Source: Haliscomenobacter hydrossis DSM 1100 (GTDB taxonomy: Bacteria; Bacteroidota; Bacteroidia; Chitinophagales; Saprospiraceae). From it: a DNA stretch of 64,000 nucleotides. A program made the position numbers and the translations under genes. The stretch is from NCBI RefSeq assembly GCF_000212735.1, contig NC_015510.1, forward strand, positions 3,560,315 through 3,624,314, read 5' to 3'. Of the stretch, positions 16,761 through 25,856 are shown in pieces. The first letter of the stretch is position 1. Every line of letters starts with the position of its first letter. Under the pieces are notes generated by a model, which saw only the letters and a list, made by a program, of their open reading frames with translations, had not been told where the DNA came from and did not search any database.

Positions 16761-18032
16761 ATGGGAATCGATGTACTCTTGGGCCTCCAATGGGGCGACG
16801 AAGGAAAAGGTAAAATTGTGGATTACCTGGCGCCAAAATACAACATTGTCGCCCGCTTCCAGGGAGGTCCCAACGCTGGGCATACCCTCAAGTTTGACGG
16901 CAAAAAATTTGTATTGCACACCATTCCCTCGGGTATTTTCCGGGAAGAATTAACCAACCTGATTGGAAACGGAGTCGTTTTGGACCCCATCACCCTGGAA
17001 AAGGAAATCCAGAAGCTGGAAGAAGTTGGCGTGAATTTTAAAGATCGGCTCTTCATCGCCCGCAAGGCCCACCTGATTTTGCCCACGCATCGTTACCTGG
17101 ACGCCGCCTCTGAAAATGCCAAAGGTAAAGCCAAAATTGGTTCTACCCTGCGCGGCATCGGTCCGACCTATATGGACAAAACTGGCCGCAATGGCCTGCG
17201 GGTTGGAGACGTGGTTTCGCCTAATTTTTTGGAAAAATACGAAACCCTCAAGCAGAAGCACTTGACCTTGTTGGGACAATACCCGGCAGTAGAATTTGAC
17301 CTGGAAGGGGAAGAGCAAAAATGGATGGATAGCCTCCAGTTGTTGCGTTCCTTGAACCTCGTCGATTGTGAATATTTCATGAACAAGGCCTTGTCCGAAG
17401 GCAAACGTATCCTCGCCGAAGGCGCGCAGGGTTCGATGCTGGACATTGATTTTGGCACTTACCCCTTTGTCACCTCCTCCAATACCATTACTGCCGGAGT
17501 ATGCACGGGTTTGGGGGTCGCACCTCAAACCATCAAAGAAGTAATCGGCATTACCAAAGCGTATTGTACGCGGGTCGGTTCGGGGCCTTTCCCCACTGAA
17601 TTGCACGATGAAACGGGCGAATTGTTGCGCAAGGAAGGGGCCGAATTTGGTGCTACCACGGGCCGGCCACGGCGTTGCGGTTGGATCGATTTGCCGCAGC
17701 TCAAATACACCATCATCCTCAATGGCGTAACCCAATTGAACGTGACCAAGTTGGATGTACTCAACATCTTTGATACCATCTACGCAGCTACCCATTACAA
17801 GATTGATGGACAAGTGACGGATGAGCTGCCCTTCGATCTTTGTGACGTAGAAGTCGAGCCAGTTTATGAAGCTTTTGGAGGCTGGAACCAAGCCCTGGAA
17901 GCGGGCAGCGATTATGACGATCTTCCGCAAGCCGCCCGGACTTACCTCGAAGCATTGGAGCGTTACTTGGGACTGCCCATCACCATCATCTCCGTGGGCC
18001 CGGAGCGCGCCAGCCTGATTTTGAAAGACTAA
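16761..18032 (+). CDS. purA: Adenylosuccinate synthetase
   Basis: 423 residues, standard length. The N-terminal GTP-binding loop GDEGKGK (residues 12-18) and the catalytic His in NAGHT (about 39-43) are intact, as is the GTYPFVTSSNT region (about residue 240). It converts IMP, aspartate and GTP to adenylosuccinate in AMP synthesis. Start at 16761 (MGIDVLLGLQWGDEG) fits the family exactly. Confidence 0.97.
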   Translation: MGIDVLLGLQWGDEGKGKIVDYLAPKYNIVARFQGGPNAGHTLKFDGKKFVLHTIPSGIFREELTNLIGNGVVLDPITLEKEIQKLEEVGVNFKDRLFIARKAHLILPTHRYLDAASENAKGKAKIGSTLRGIGPTYMDKTGRNGLRVGDVVSPNFLEKYETLKQKHLTLLGQYPAVEFDLEGEEQKWMDSLQLLRSLNLVDCEYFMNKALSEGKRILAEGAQGSMLDIDFGTYPFVTSSNTITAGVCTGLGVAPQTIKEVIGITKAYCTRVGSGPFPTELHDETGELLRKEGAEFGATTGRPRRCGWIDLPQLKYTIILNGVTQLNVTKLDVLNIFDTIYAATHYKIDGQVTDELPFDLCDVEVEPVYEAFGGWNQALEAGSDYDDLPQAARTYLEALERYLGLPITIISVGPERASLILKD

Positions 18033-18040
18033 TTTGAATT

Positions 18041-18114
18041 TTTTGCCACAAAGACACTAAGACACTAAGTTTTGACTGGTCGCTGCTTGGTGCCTTCGTG
18101 TCTTTGTGGCAAAA
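18041..18114. repeat. Inverted element, GTGTCTTTGTGGC words
   Basis: Perfect 17-base arms TTTTGCCACAAAGACAC (18041-18057) and its complement (18098-18114). Inside, the word ACACTAAG is repeated (18053-18068) and partly mirrored by CTTGGTGCCTTCGTG. It lies 8 bases after the purA stop and might also act as its terminator. Confidence 0.85.
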
Positions 18115-18215
18115 TGATAAAAAATATAGTGACATATTACAGGGACTAGAACTGACGTTTTTTAACATCTGTACCAAACATTTCCGTATTTTTAACCCAA
18201 AATGAACGAATAGCA

Positions 18216-18971
18216 ATGGATTTACAACAAGCCCGAATTCTCGTCAGGAAAATCAATTCGCTCTTCAAGAGTATGGAAATGGATGGCTCACCGCAGCCAA
18301 CTCCAATTGAGCGCGACCTCATGCTTAGCTATCTGCGCCAATTGTACCAGGCCTTTTTGACAGATGCTACAGATGCCCATAAAGTTACGGTTACTGCTCC
18401 GGTGGTTGAAATACCGGTGAGTACACCCCCCCCCAAGTCGGAACCAAGCACCCCGATAGTGGAGACGCCCAAGCCTTATGTTCCCCCCGTGGTGACCATC
18501 GTGGAGCCTCCCAAGGTGGAAGTGCCGCCCGTAATAGAGCAGCGCGAAGAACCTAAAGTATACATCCCTCCAGTAGAAATACCTGTTCCCGTGGTTCCAG
18601 AGGTAAAACCTACCCCTGAACCACCTAAACCGGAACCAAGTCCTCAGCCCACGGGAACAAATGCCCATGGACTGGAATCTTTGTTTTCCTTTAAAAAGGC
18701 CACGGAACTTTCGGAGAAATTGAGTGAAATGCCCATCGCTGATCTGACGAAGGGGATGTCCATCAACGACCGATTGTTGTACATGAACGAATTATTTGGC
18801 CGTGACATGTCGAAACTGGATGAAGTACTGCGCGCACTCAATAATTTTCCAAGCCTCGAAAGTGCCAAAAGTTACCTCATGGGGATTGCCGGACAATACA
18901 ATTGGAGCCAGGAGGAACGCAGTGAAATTGCCCAGTCTTTCATCAAACTGGTGCGCCGCAGATTTGTATAA
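18216..18971 (+). CDS. Conserved hypothetical protein with proline-rich linker
   Basis: 251 residues, three parts. Residues 1-52 form a helical domain (LQQARILVRKINSLF, then RDLMLSYLRQLYQAFL). Residues about 53-145 are a low-complexity linker of Pro, Val, Glu and Lys. Residues about 150-251 form a second helical domain (LFSFKKATELSEKL, MSINDRLLYMNELFGRD, ESAKSYLMGIAGQYNW). There is no signal peptide or membrane segment, so it is cytoplasmic. The C-terminal type is found in Bacteroidota hypothetical proteins; I know no function. It lies between purA and pfkA on the same strand. Confidence 0.75.
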   Translation: MDLQQARILVRKINSLFKSMEMDGSPQPTPIERDLMLSYLRQLYQAFLTDATDAHKVTVTAPVVEIPVSTPPPKSEPSTPIVETPKPYVPPVVTIVEPPKVEVPPVIEQREEPKVYIPPVEIPVPVVPEVKPTPEPPKPEPSPQPTGTNAHGLESLFSFKKATELSEKLSEMPIADLTKGMSINDRLLYMNELFGRDMSKLDEVLRALNNFPSLESAKSYLMGIAGQYNWSQEERSEIAQSFIKLVRRRFV

Positions 18972-19027
18972 GATTCCAGCATTTAAGTAGCGAACGCTTC
19001 CCTAAAATTGCCGACAACCCGTACAAA

Positions 19028-19999
19028 ATGAAAAAGATTGGTGTATTCACCTCTGGCGGAGACTCTCCGGGCATGAATGCCTGCATCCGGGCAGTAGTAC
19101 GTACTGCATTACACGAAGGACTTGCTGTAGCTGGAATTCGCCGTGGTTATCAGGGGTTTATTGATGGCGACATCTACGATATGGATCACCATTCGGTGAG
19201 CAACATCATTCAACAGGGGGGCACGATTTTGCGTTCTGCCCGCTGTTCCGAATTTCATAGCCCGGAAGGACGGCAGCAAGCCTACGAAAATCTGGCCAAA
19301 TTTGGCATCGATGGGATAGTCGCCATTGGCGGGGATGGTACCTTCACAGGAGCCAGTATTTTCATGCAAGAACATCCCGAAATCAAGTTTGTCGGCTGTC
19401 CTGGTACCATCGACAACGATCTTTTGGGCACAGATTACACCATTGGTTATGATACCGCCATCAATACGGCTATGGAAGCCATTGATAAAATACGGGATAC
19501 GGCCAGCGCCCACGATCGTTTGTTTTTTATTGAAGTAATGGGCCGGGATGCCGGATTTATTGCCATGGCGGCAGGCATCGCCACAGGCGCAGAAGCGATC
19601 CTGATTCCCGAAACCCATACCGATATTGAAGGATTGATCAAAAAACTGGAATGGGGCTGGGAAAACAAAAAAAACTCCAGCATAGTCGTGGTAGCGGAAG
19701 GAGACGAGGCCGGTGGTGCACACAAAATTGCTGAAATGGTCAAGGCCAGACTGAGCCGTTATGAAATCAAAGTTTCCATTTTGGGACACATCCAGCGCGG
19801 TGGTCGTCCCTCCTGTATGGAACGGGTACGCGCCAGCCGGATGGGTGTAGCCGCTACTCAAGCCTTGATTGCCGGTAAATCCAATGTCATGATCGGCATT
19901 GTCAACAATCAAATTGTCTACACGCCTTTTCACCAGTGCATCAAAGAGCACCAACAAATGGACAGTGCTTTGGTCGAAATGGTTGACGTACTCAGTTGA
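19028..19999 (+). CDS. pfkA: ATP-dependent 6-phosphofructokinase
   Basis: 323 residues. ATP-site loop TSGGDSPGMN at 8-17, GGDGT at about 102-106, substrate site GTIDNDL at about 125 with the catalytic Asp, and MGRDAGF at about 169. The Gly of GGDGT (rather than Asp) is the mark of ATP-dependent rather than PPi-dependent enzymes. It phosphorylates fructose 6-phosphate in glycolysis. It is followed 15 bases later by the acyl-CoA synthetase/GNAT gene, likely in the same transcript. Confidence 0.97.
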   Translation: MKKIGVFTSGGDSPGMNACIRAVVRTALHEGLAVAGIRRGYQGFIDGDIYDMDHHSVSNIIQQGGTILRSARCSEFHSPEGRQQAYENLAKFGIDGIVAIGGDGTFTGASIFMQEHPEIKFVGCPGTIDNDLLGTDYTIGYDTAINTAMEAIDKIRDTASAHDRLFFIEVMGRDAGFIAMAAGIATGAEAILIPETHTDIEGLIKKLEWGWENKKNSSIVVVAEGDEAGGAHKIAEMVKARLSRYEIKVSILGHIQRGGRPSCMERVRASRMGVAATQALIAGKSNVMIGIVNNQIVYTPFHQCIKEHQQMDSALVEMVDVLS

Positions 20000-20014
20000 T
20001 AATCAAGCTGGGAT

Positions 20015-22687
20015 ATGAAGCAAAAACTCGATAAAATTTTTAAGCCTCAATCCCTGGCCTTGATTGGCGACTTTATAGGGGTGGATACCCCCGGGTATCG
20101 CCTGGTGCACAACCTGGCTCAGGCCGGGTTTCGTGGACAAATCTATACGGTTGCGCCGAGTGGACAAGCACCAGGAGGCCCTGCTTCCTTTACCGCCATT
20201 GCCGATTTGCCCACCAGGGTCGATTTGGCCATGATCAGTACGCCTCCCGATCAGTGGGAAGCACATCTTAATGAGTGTGGTAAAGCCGGAGTGGGCAGTG
20301 TGGCTTTGGTCGCTTCAGATCAGTTTTATCCAGAGGAAGTTTTACATGCGTACCGCCAAAAAGCCCAGCAAATCTGTCGGCAGCACCAGATTCGCATGCT
20401 CGGCCCCAACAGCATGGGCTTCATTGCCCCCCATCAAAGACTAAATGCCAGTTTTTCTACCAAAATGCCCCTACCGGGCAATCTGGCCCTTATTTCACAA
20501 AGTGGTGCTTTATTGAGTTCCATTCTGGATTGGTCGGTCGAACAACGGGTGGGGTTCAGCTACGTCGTAGGCCCGGGGGCCATGACCAATATTGATTTTG
20601 CAGACTTGATCGACTATTTCGGCTCTGACTCCCAAACTTCGTGTATTTTGATTTACATGGAAAGCCTCAAAAATGCCCGCCGTTTTATGAGTGCTGCCCG
20701 TGCTTTTGCCCGCTACAAACCCATCATTGTGCTCAAAGCGGGGCGCAGTGAAGAGGGGGTCAAAGCGGCTTTTTCACATACGGCTACCCTGACGGGTAAT
20801 GACGCTGCCTTTGATGCCGCATTTCGTCGGGCGGGGGTAATTCGGGTCAACACGGTTGCCCAATTGTTCAACCTGGCACAGGCACTGGCCATGCAACCTC
20901 GTCCGCGGGGCAATCACCTGGCCATTGTCACCAATGGTGGCGGCCCAGGGGTTTTGGCTACCGATCACCTCATTCAGCACCAGGGACAATTGGCCAAACT
21001 TTCGGATCGCAGCATTCAGGCACTCACAGGTATTTTGAATACGAGTCAATTCAACCATAATCCAGTTGACCTTCCCGACCAATTCAATCCCGAGCAATAC
21101 GCACTGGCCGTTCAAACCTGCCTGCGCGACGAGGGCGCGGATGGGGTACTGGCCATTCTTTCCCCCCATTCTGCGGAGCAGGCCATTGCGGTGGCCGAGG
21201 CCCTGGTCAAAGCGGCCCGCAACAACAACAAGCCCCTGTTTACCGCCTGGATGGGCGAAGGTGAAGTGAAAGCAGCCCGCAAAATCCTGGAGGCTGCGCG
21301 GATTCCCAATTACCGCTTTCCCGAAAGTGCCGTGGATGCTTTTATTCGCATTCACCGCTACGTGCGGGACCTGGAACTCCTCTACGAAACACCTCCCGCC
21401 ATTCCTAAAGATTTTGAACCCGACGTAGCCAAAGCCCGCGCCATCATCCAAAATACCCGGGCCCAAAAACGCCAGGTGTTGCTCGATCACGAGGCCAAAG
21501 CCCTGCTGGCGGCGTATCAAATCCCGGTCAATCGGGGGGTGTTGTGCCAAACGGTGGATGAGGCCGCCGCAGCGGGTAAACAATTGGGATATCCCCTGGC
21601 CTTGAAATTGGTATCGCCCGACATTGGCCACAAAACCGATGTTGGAGGGGTGTCCCTGCACTTACAAGACGAAAATGCCCTACGTTTGGCCTTCCGCAAT
21701 ACCCTGCACAACCTGGAAACCCAAAGACCTGGAGCCAGGGCTGCTGGAGTGATTGTGGAAAAAATGATCTACCGCCCTTTTGAAATCATCATTGGTGCCA
21801 AAAAAGATCCGGTTTTTGGTCCGGTGATTGTGTTTGGACGGGGTGGAATAGCCGTGGAGGTATTTAAAGATACCCAAATGGGGCTACCCCCGCTCAACAT
21901 GGCCCTGGCTCAACGGCTGATTGAAGGAACGCGGATGTACCCCTTGTTGCGGGGTTATCGGGGTTTGCCCGGCAGTAATCTGGCTGAGTTGGATTACCTG
22001 CTTTGTAAGTTTTCATATCTGGTGATGGATTTCCCCGAAATCAAAGAGATTGAAATGAATCCCTTGTTGGCCGATGCCAACGGAGGAATAGTGGTAGATG
22101 CAACGGTCGTATTGGAAGAAAACCACCTGGAGCAAAGTGGCCCCGAATACCGCCACCTGGTCATTTCTCCTTATCCGGGAAAAAAATACACCAAAATCGT
22201 TACCCTGAAAAGCGGAGAAGTAGTAACCCTGCGTCCCATTCGCCCGGAAGATGAACCGGCACTGGCGCGGATGTTGCAGGGGGTATCCAACGATTCTTTG
22301 TACATGCGCTTTTTTGGGTACATCCCCAAAATCACACACGCCTGGATGATCCGATTTACCCACATCGACTACGATCGGGAAATGGCCATTGTGGCTGAAA
22401 TCAGCCGGGGCGCAAGTCGGGAGCTCCTGGGCTCCGTACGCATCATCGAAGATGCCTGGCGGGAAACGGCGGAATATTCTATCCTGATTGCCGATCATTT
22501 TCAGGGTCGGGGTTTGGGCAACATCATGACCGATTACATCCTCGATATCGCCCGCGACCGCAAAATCAGTAAAATTGTCGCTTCTGTTTTGTCGCAAAAC
22601 GGCCCAATGATCAAGTTATTCGAAAAACGGGGCTTCCGTTTTGACAAAAGCGACATGGAGGTATACGAAGTGGAATTGGATTTGTAA
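20015..22687 (+). CDS. NDP-forming acyl-CoA synthetase fused to GNAT acetyltransferase (Pat/PatZ-like)
   Basis: 890 residues. CoA-binding Rossmann domain (about 8-135), succinyl-CoA-ligase-like domains (about 145-460) with the phospho-His segment FSHTATLTGN at about 252-261, an ATP-grasp domain (about 485-700), and a C-terminal GNAT domain (about 730-890) with the acetyl-CoA loop GRGLGNIMTDYIL. This is the architecture of bacterial protein lysine acetyltransferases PatZ/Pat. In several of those the ligase part is inactive; here the His motif is present, so ligase activity cannot be excluded. Its place behind pfkA suits a link to central carbon metabolism, which is inference. Confidence 0.9.
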   Translation: MKQKLDKIFKPQSLALIGDFIGVDTPGYRLVHNLAQAGFRGQIYTVAPSGQAPGGPASFTAIADLPTRVDLAMISTPPDQWEAHLNECGKAGVGSVALVASDQFYPEEVLHAYRQKAQQICRQHQIRMLGPNSMGFIAPHQRLNASFSTKMPLPGNLALISQSGALLSSILDWSVEQRVGFSYVVGPGAMTNIDFADLIDYFGSDSQTSCILIYMESLKNARRFMSAARAFARYKPIIVLKAGRSEEGVKAAFSHTATLTGNDAAFDAAFRRAGVIRVNTVAQLFNLAQALAMQPRPRGNHLAIVTNGGGPGVLATDHLIQHQGQLAKLSDRSIQALTGILNTSQFNHNPVDLPDQFNPEQYALAVQTCLRDEGADGVLAILSPHSAEQAIAVAEALVKAARNNNKPLFTAWMGEGEVKAARKILEAARIPNYRFPESAVDAFIRIHRYVRDLELLYETPPAIPKDFEPDVAKARAIIQNTRAQKRQVLLDHEAKALLAAYQIPVNRGVLCQTVDEAAAAGKQLGYPLALKLVSPDIGHKTDVGGVSLHLQDENALRLAFRNTLHNLETQRPGARAAGVIVEKMIYRPFEIIIGAKKDPVFGPVIVFGRGGIAVEVFKDTQMGLPPLNMALAQRLIEGTRMYPLLRGYRGLPGSNLAELDYLLCKFSYLVMDFPEIKEIEMNPLLADANGGIVVDATVVLEENHLEQSGPEYRHLVISPYPGKKYTKIVTLKSGEVVTLRPIRPEDEPALARMLQGVSNDSLYMRFFGYIPKITHAWMIRFTHIDYDREMAIVAEISRGASRELLGSVRIIEDAWRETAEYSILIADHFQGRGLGNIMTDYILDIARDRKISKIVASVLSQNGPMIKLFEKRGFRFDKSDMEVYEVELDL

Positions 22688-22710
22688 AATCGCTGCGAAA
22701 TATAAAAGAG

Positions 22711-22760
22711 GAAGGCTACCCCTTAGATTCTCGTTACACCAAGTCTAAAGAATAACCTTC
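22711..22760. terminator. Weak interrupted hairpin between convergent genes
   Basis: GAAGG (22711) pairs with CCTTC (22756-22760) and TTAGA (22723) with TCTAA (22744), with an unpaired interior. Candidate terminator for the genes ending at 22687 (+) and 22779 (-). Confidence 0.35.
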
Positions 22761-22778
22761 ACTCCTTTTCAATCTTAT

Positions 22779-23720
22779 TTAGAGTGGAAGCAATGCCACT
22801 ACAAGCACACCCACCGTCAAAGTAGTAGAAGCGTTGAGGGCGATGGCTACCAAGTTGACGCTGTTCGTAGAACTGACCACCAGGGTGCCTTTGAGTTCCA
22901 TTTTGCCTGTGCTGTCGTTTTTGTCGTAAGCGGCAAAATGCAGTTCATACTCCCCTTGATCGAGGAAATGCAGCTCGTAGTCTCCATTTGCGGCCACTGT
23001 GGCACTGGTTACTGCTTTGCTGAATTCGATGTCACTTGCCCCTTGGCCATCGGTTTCGGTATTGAGGTTGAATTGCCCTTTTTTGTAGGCATACACCACC
23101 AGTTTGTCACTGTTGGAAATCAAATCCTGGCAATTCCCTTTGATGACGCTGGCTTTGTTTTTGGCAACTACCCGAATGGCGCTTTCCAATTCTGCCTCCG
23201 ACACAAAATCGTATTGGTCGGTAGCATTTTGCTCTCGTTTGATGGATTTGCGTAGATCAAAATCGACAACGAGTGCCGTCTCTTGCCCTGCTTCAATGGC
23301 GTAGTTGTGGTTTAAGGTAAGCTCAGTGTCCGCGGAAAGTAGTTTGTGTTTGGTATTGTTGACCTCTAGAACGTAACAGCCAGGGGCGTTTCCATTCTGG
23401 TCTTTTTCATAATCCAACACCAAGGTGACGCTGCTGTAGGTTTTGGCATCCAGCTCGGAAATACCCAACAATTTGGTGTTTCCCTTTTGGAAGGCAGCCA
23501 GATCAATGGTGGTTTTGTTGAACCCTTCGAGTGATTGTCCATCTAGTTTCACGTCGGCGATGGTCACAAATGCGCCCTTGATATTGGCGTCGTCAAAGGG
23601 TGCATCGGTTACTTCAATGCGGGCAGTGCCCTTGGTTGCATCGGTCTCATTTTTCTCGCATGAGAGGAACGCAAATGCACATAGTGCTGATAATGATAAT
23701 ACTAATGATTTGGTGTTCAT
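22779..23720 (-). CDS. DUF4382 lipoprotein
   Basis: 313 residues with a lipoprotein signal (CAFAFLSC). After the Cys, residues about 30-195 match the DUF4382 pattern: ARIEVTDAPFDDANIKGAFVTI, VKLDG, then a strand ending ELTLNHNYAIEAG. The C-terminal part (about 200-300) looks like a carboxypeptidase-regulatory-type beta-sandwich (ANGDYELHFLDQGEYELHF). DUF4382 proteins are common surface or periplasmic lipoproteins of Bacteroidota; role unknown. Confidence 0.82.
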   Translation of the reverse strand: MNTKSLVLSLSALCAFAFLSCEKNETDATKGTARIEVTDAPFDDANIKGAFVTIADVKLDGQSLEGFNKTTIDLAAFQKGNTKLLGISELDAKTYSSVTLVLDYEKDQNGNAPGCYVLEVNNTKHKLLSADTELTLNHNYAIEAGQETALVVDFDLRKSIKREQNATDQYDFVSEAELESAIRVVAKNKASVIKGNCQDLISNSDKLVVYAYKKGQFNLNTETDGQGASDIEFSKAVTSATVAANGDYELHFLDQGEYELHFAAYDKNDSTGKMELKGTLVVSSTNSVNLVAIALNASTTLTVGVLVVALLPL

Positions 23721-23890
23721 GGATAGGAAGTTTTGATTACAAATATCTACTAAACGAGGCTGCTTTTTTGGATATTGCCCAAAGGGTGTTTTTTCACGTT
23801 TGAACCAAGAAAAACCTCGAAATATGTAGCCTCTTTTGTACGTATTCCTATCTTGAGCAGGATTTCAACAAGGCTTAAATTTAAAACAAA

Positions 23891-24367
23891 ATGATTATGG
23901 AAAGCACGCAGATCGAAAAAAAACTGGAAGCAATGGGACTAACCCTGCCTACCCTCCCGGGCTCAAAAGGAATTTATAAAAGTTGCCTTACCGTGGGCAA
24001 CCTCGTGTATGTATCGGGCCACGTTTCGGTACAAACCGATGGCAGTTTCATTGCGGGAAAACTGGGTCAGGACCTGGATGAAACCGAAGGCCAAATTGCT
24101 GCCCGCCAATGTGGGTTGGCCATGCTTGCCTCGTTAAAAAAACACCTCGGAGACCTTGACCGCATCACCAGGGTAGTCAAACTACTCGGTATGGTCAACA
24201 GTACCCCCAATTATACCCAGCATCCCGTGGTCATCAATGGCTGTAGTACCTTATTCGTCGACCTCTGGGGCGATGAAAATGGCAAAGGGGTCCGCAGCGC
24301 CGTGGGCATGGGCTCTTTGCCGGGGAATGTGGCCGTAGAAATCGAAGGAATCTTTGAAATAAGTTGA
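23891..24367 (+). CDS. RidA/YjgF family protein
   Basis: 158 residues; the start could be 23891 or the next ATG at 23897. The core reads GNLVYVSGHVS, then GMVNSTPNYTQHPVVINGCS, and VEIEGIFEIS at the end, as in the longer YjgF subfamily. The Arg that binds the carboxylate in canonical RidA (in the ARsAV context) is present in GVRSAVGM. RidA removes reactive 2-aminoacrylate-type imines; this subfamily's substrate is less certain. Its stop TGA comes from an AAGTTGA repeat word. Confidence 0.88.
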   Translation: MIMESTQIEKKLEAMGLTLPTLPGSKGIYKSCLTVGNLVYVSGHVSVQTDGSFIAGKLGQDLDETEGQIAARQCGLAMLASLKKHLGDLDRITRVVKLLGMVNSTPNYTQHPVVINGCSTLFVDLWGDENGKGVRSAVGMGSLPGNVAVEIEGIFEIS

Positions 24368-24397
24368 AAAGTTGAAATGTTTATAGTTGAAAAGTTG
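24361..24397 (+). repeat. Half element, AAGTTGAAAA words
   Basis: Three to four copies of AAGTTGAAAA-like words begin inside the RidA stop codon. Instead of a matching arm, a different word family (CGAACCC, 24451 onward) follows. Confidence 0.65.
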
Positions 24398-24447
24398 TCG
24401 GTAGCCCTTGAGGTTATCGATAAACTTAAAGCCTAAAACTTAAAATC

Positions 24448-25599
24448 ATGGAACCCAACAACCTTCAAACCCTCGAACCTTCGAACTCCCGAACCCCCGA
24501 ACCCTCGAACCCCCGAACTCCCGAACCCTCCTTCGTCATCGACGCCCACCTCGACCTCAGCATGAACGCCATGGAGTGGAACCGCGACCTGCGCCGCTCT
24601 ATCGCCGAAATCAAAGCTCGTGAAATAGGCCTAAGCGACAAGCCCGACCGCGCCCAGGGGACAGTCAGCCTCCCCGAATTGCGCAAAGGCAATGTCGGCC
24701 TGGTGGTTGCCACCCAAATTGCCCGTTATGTCGCTCCCGACAATCCGCTACCCGGCTGGCATTCACCCGAACAAGCCTGGGCACATACCCAGGCACAACT
24801 GGCCTGGTACCAAGCCATGGTTGCTGTCGGGGAAATGGTGCAAATCCGGGATCTAGCCGGTTTGGAGCAACACTTGAGCAGCTGGAATGATGGCCAGGAT
24901 GCCGGGCAAAAGCCCGTAGGTTTTATCCTGAGTTTGGAAGGGGCCGATTCACTGGTCAGTTTGGAACACCTTGAAATGGCACACGCCTATGGCTTGCGGG
25001 CCATCGGCCCAGCCCACTACGGCCCCGGACGTTACGCCAATGGGACAGACTCTACCGGAAAAATGGGGCAAATGGGCATCGACCTCTTGAAAAAAATGGA
25101 GTCACTCAACATCATTCTGGATGCTACGCACCTTTGTGATGACGCATTCTGGCAAGCGATGGATCATTTCTCGGGACCAGTATGGGCCAGTCACAACAAC
25201 TGTCGGGCCATTGTGAACCACAACCGCCAGTTTTCGGATGAACAATTGAAAGTCCTCATTGCACGGGGAGCCGTGATAGGTGCTGCTTTTGACTCCTGGA
25301 TGATCGTGCCCAATTGGGTGCGGCAGGTGTCTACGCCGCTGGGGATGGACTGCAACTTGGATAAGGTGGTGCGGCACATTGATCACATCTGCCAGTTGGC
25401 GGGCAATGCCCAACATGTGGGGATCGGCTCGGATCTGGACGGCGCATTTGGCAAAGAGCAGTGTCCTCATGACCTGGATACCATTGCCGATTTGCACAAA
25501 CTGGTACCGATTCTCCAGCAACACGGGTATGCGGATGAAGACATCAAGGGCATCATGCATGGCAACTGGCTGCGCTTTTTGCGCCGGGTCTGGGCTTGA
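24448..25599 (+). CDS. Membrane-dipeptidase-like peptidase (M19) with repeat-encoded N-terminus
   Basis: 383 residues. Metal-site motifs of renal-dipeptidase family M19: DAHLD (HxD) at 32-36, the metal-bridging Glu region LSLEGADSL at about 168, DATHL at about 225, ASHNNCR at about 250, and GSDLDGAFG at about 330. It cleaves dipeptides, including those with D-residues at the C-terminal side. Residues 2-28 ([12 protein letters not shown]-like) are read from the CGAACCC-type repeat. Because the metal motif starts at residue 32 and no later start precedes it, translation must begin in or before the repeat. No signal peptide is visible. Confidence 0.9.
   Translation: MEPNNLQTLEPSNSRTPEPSNPRTPEPSFVIDAHLDLSMNAMEWNRDLRRSIAEIKAREIGLSDKPDRAQGTVSLPELRKGNVGLVVATQIARYVAPDNPLPGWHSPEQAWAHTQAQLAWYQAMVAVGEMVQIRDLAGLEQHLSSWNDGQDAGQKPVGFILSLEGADSLVSLEHLEMAHAYGLRAIGPAHYGPGRYANGTDSTGKMGQMGIDLLKKMESLNIILDATHLCDDAFWQAMDHFSGPVWASHNNCRAIVNHNRQFSDEQLKVLIARGAVIGAAFDSWMIVPNWVRQVSTPLGMDCNLDKVVRHIDHICQLAGNAQHVGIGSDLDGAFGKEQCPHDLDTIADLHKLVPILQQHGYADEDIKGIMHGNWLRFLRRVWA
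24451..24529 (+). repeat. CGAACCC-type tandem words inside coding sequence
   Basis: Nine or so 8-9 base words of the form CGAAC(C/T)CC run through the 5' end of the M19 gene and encode a [10 protein letters not shown]-like peptide. These are the same words as the second arms at 15963 and 60557. Confidence 0.8.
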
Positions 25600-25646
25600 T
25601 GGTTCACAAATATTGGCAGCACGCCTATTCAAAAAAAGCGACAACA

Positions 25647-25750
25647 ATGGGAACGCGGATGACGCGGATTAAGCGGATTTACACGGATTTATTTGTTCGT
25701 AAGTTAAAATCCGTGTAAATCCGCTTAATCCGCGTCATCCGCGTTCCCAT
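25647..25750. repeat. Perfect inverted element, GCGGATTA words
   Basis: Two 44-base arms (25647-25690 and 25707-25750) are exact reverse complements around a 16-base loop. Each arm is made of four 8-10 base words (GCGGATGA, CGCGGATTA, AGCGGATTT, ACACGGATTT). It lies between the M19 gene and the DUF1361 gene. Confidence 0.95.
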
Positions 25751-25756
25751 TAAAAC

Positions 25757-25790
25757 TCCTGCGACAGAGCCGAAGGCTCCAAGCAGGAGG
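25757..25790 (+). terminator. Two-tier hairpin after the inverted element
   Basis: Outer arms CTCCTGC and GCAGGAG, inner arms GAGCC and GGCTC with a short GAA loop. There is no strong T-run, so terminator function is uncertain; a third structural unit following the perfect palindrome. Confidence 0.45.
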
Positions 25791-25856
25791 GTTGGCGGTA
25801 GAGGCTGGTGCTGAACTTTTACATCATTGATTTTACAAGCCTTCAAAAAATATTCC

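Noticed and set aside
16950-17930. 326-codon minus-strand frame opposite purA
   Set aside because: purA is unmistakable on the plus strand.
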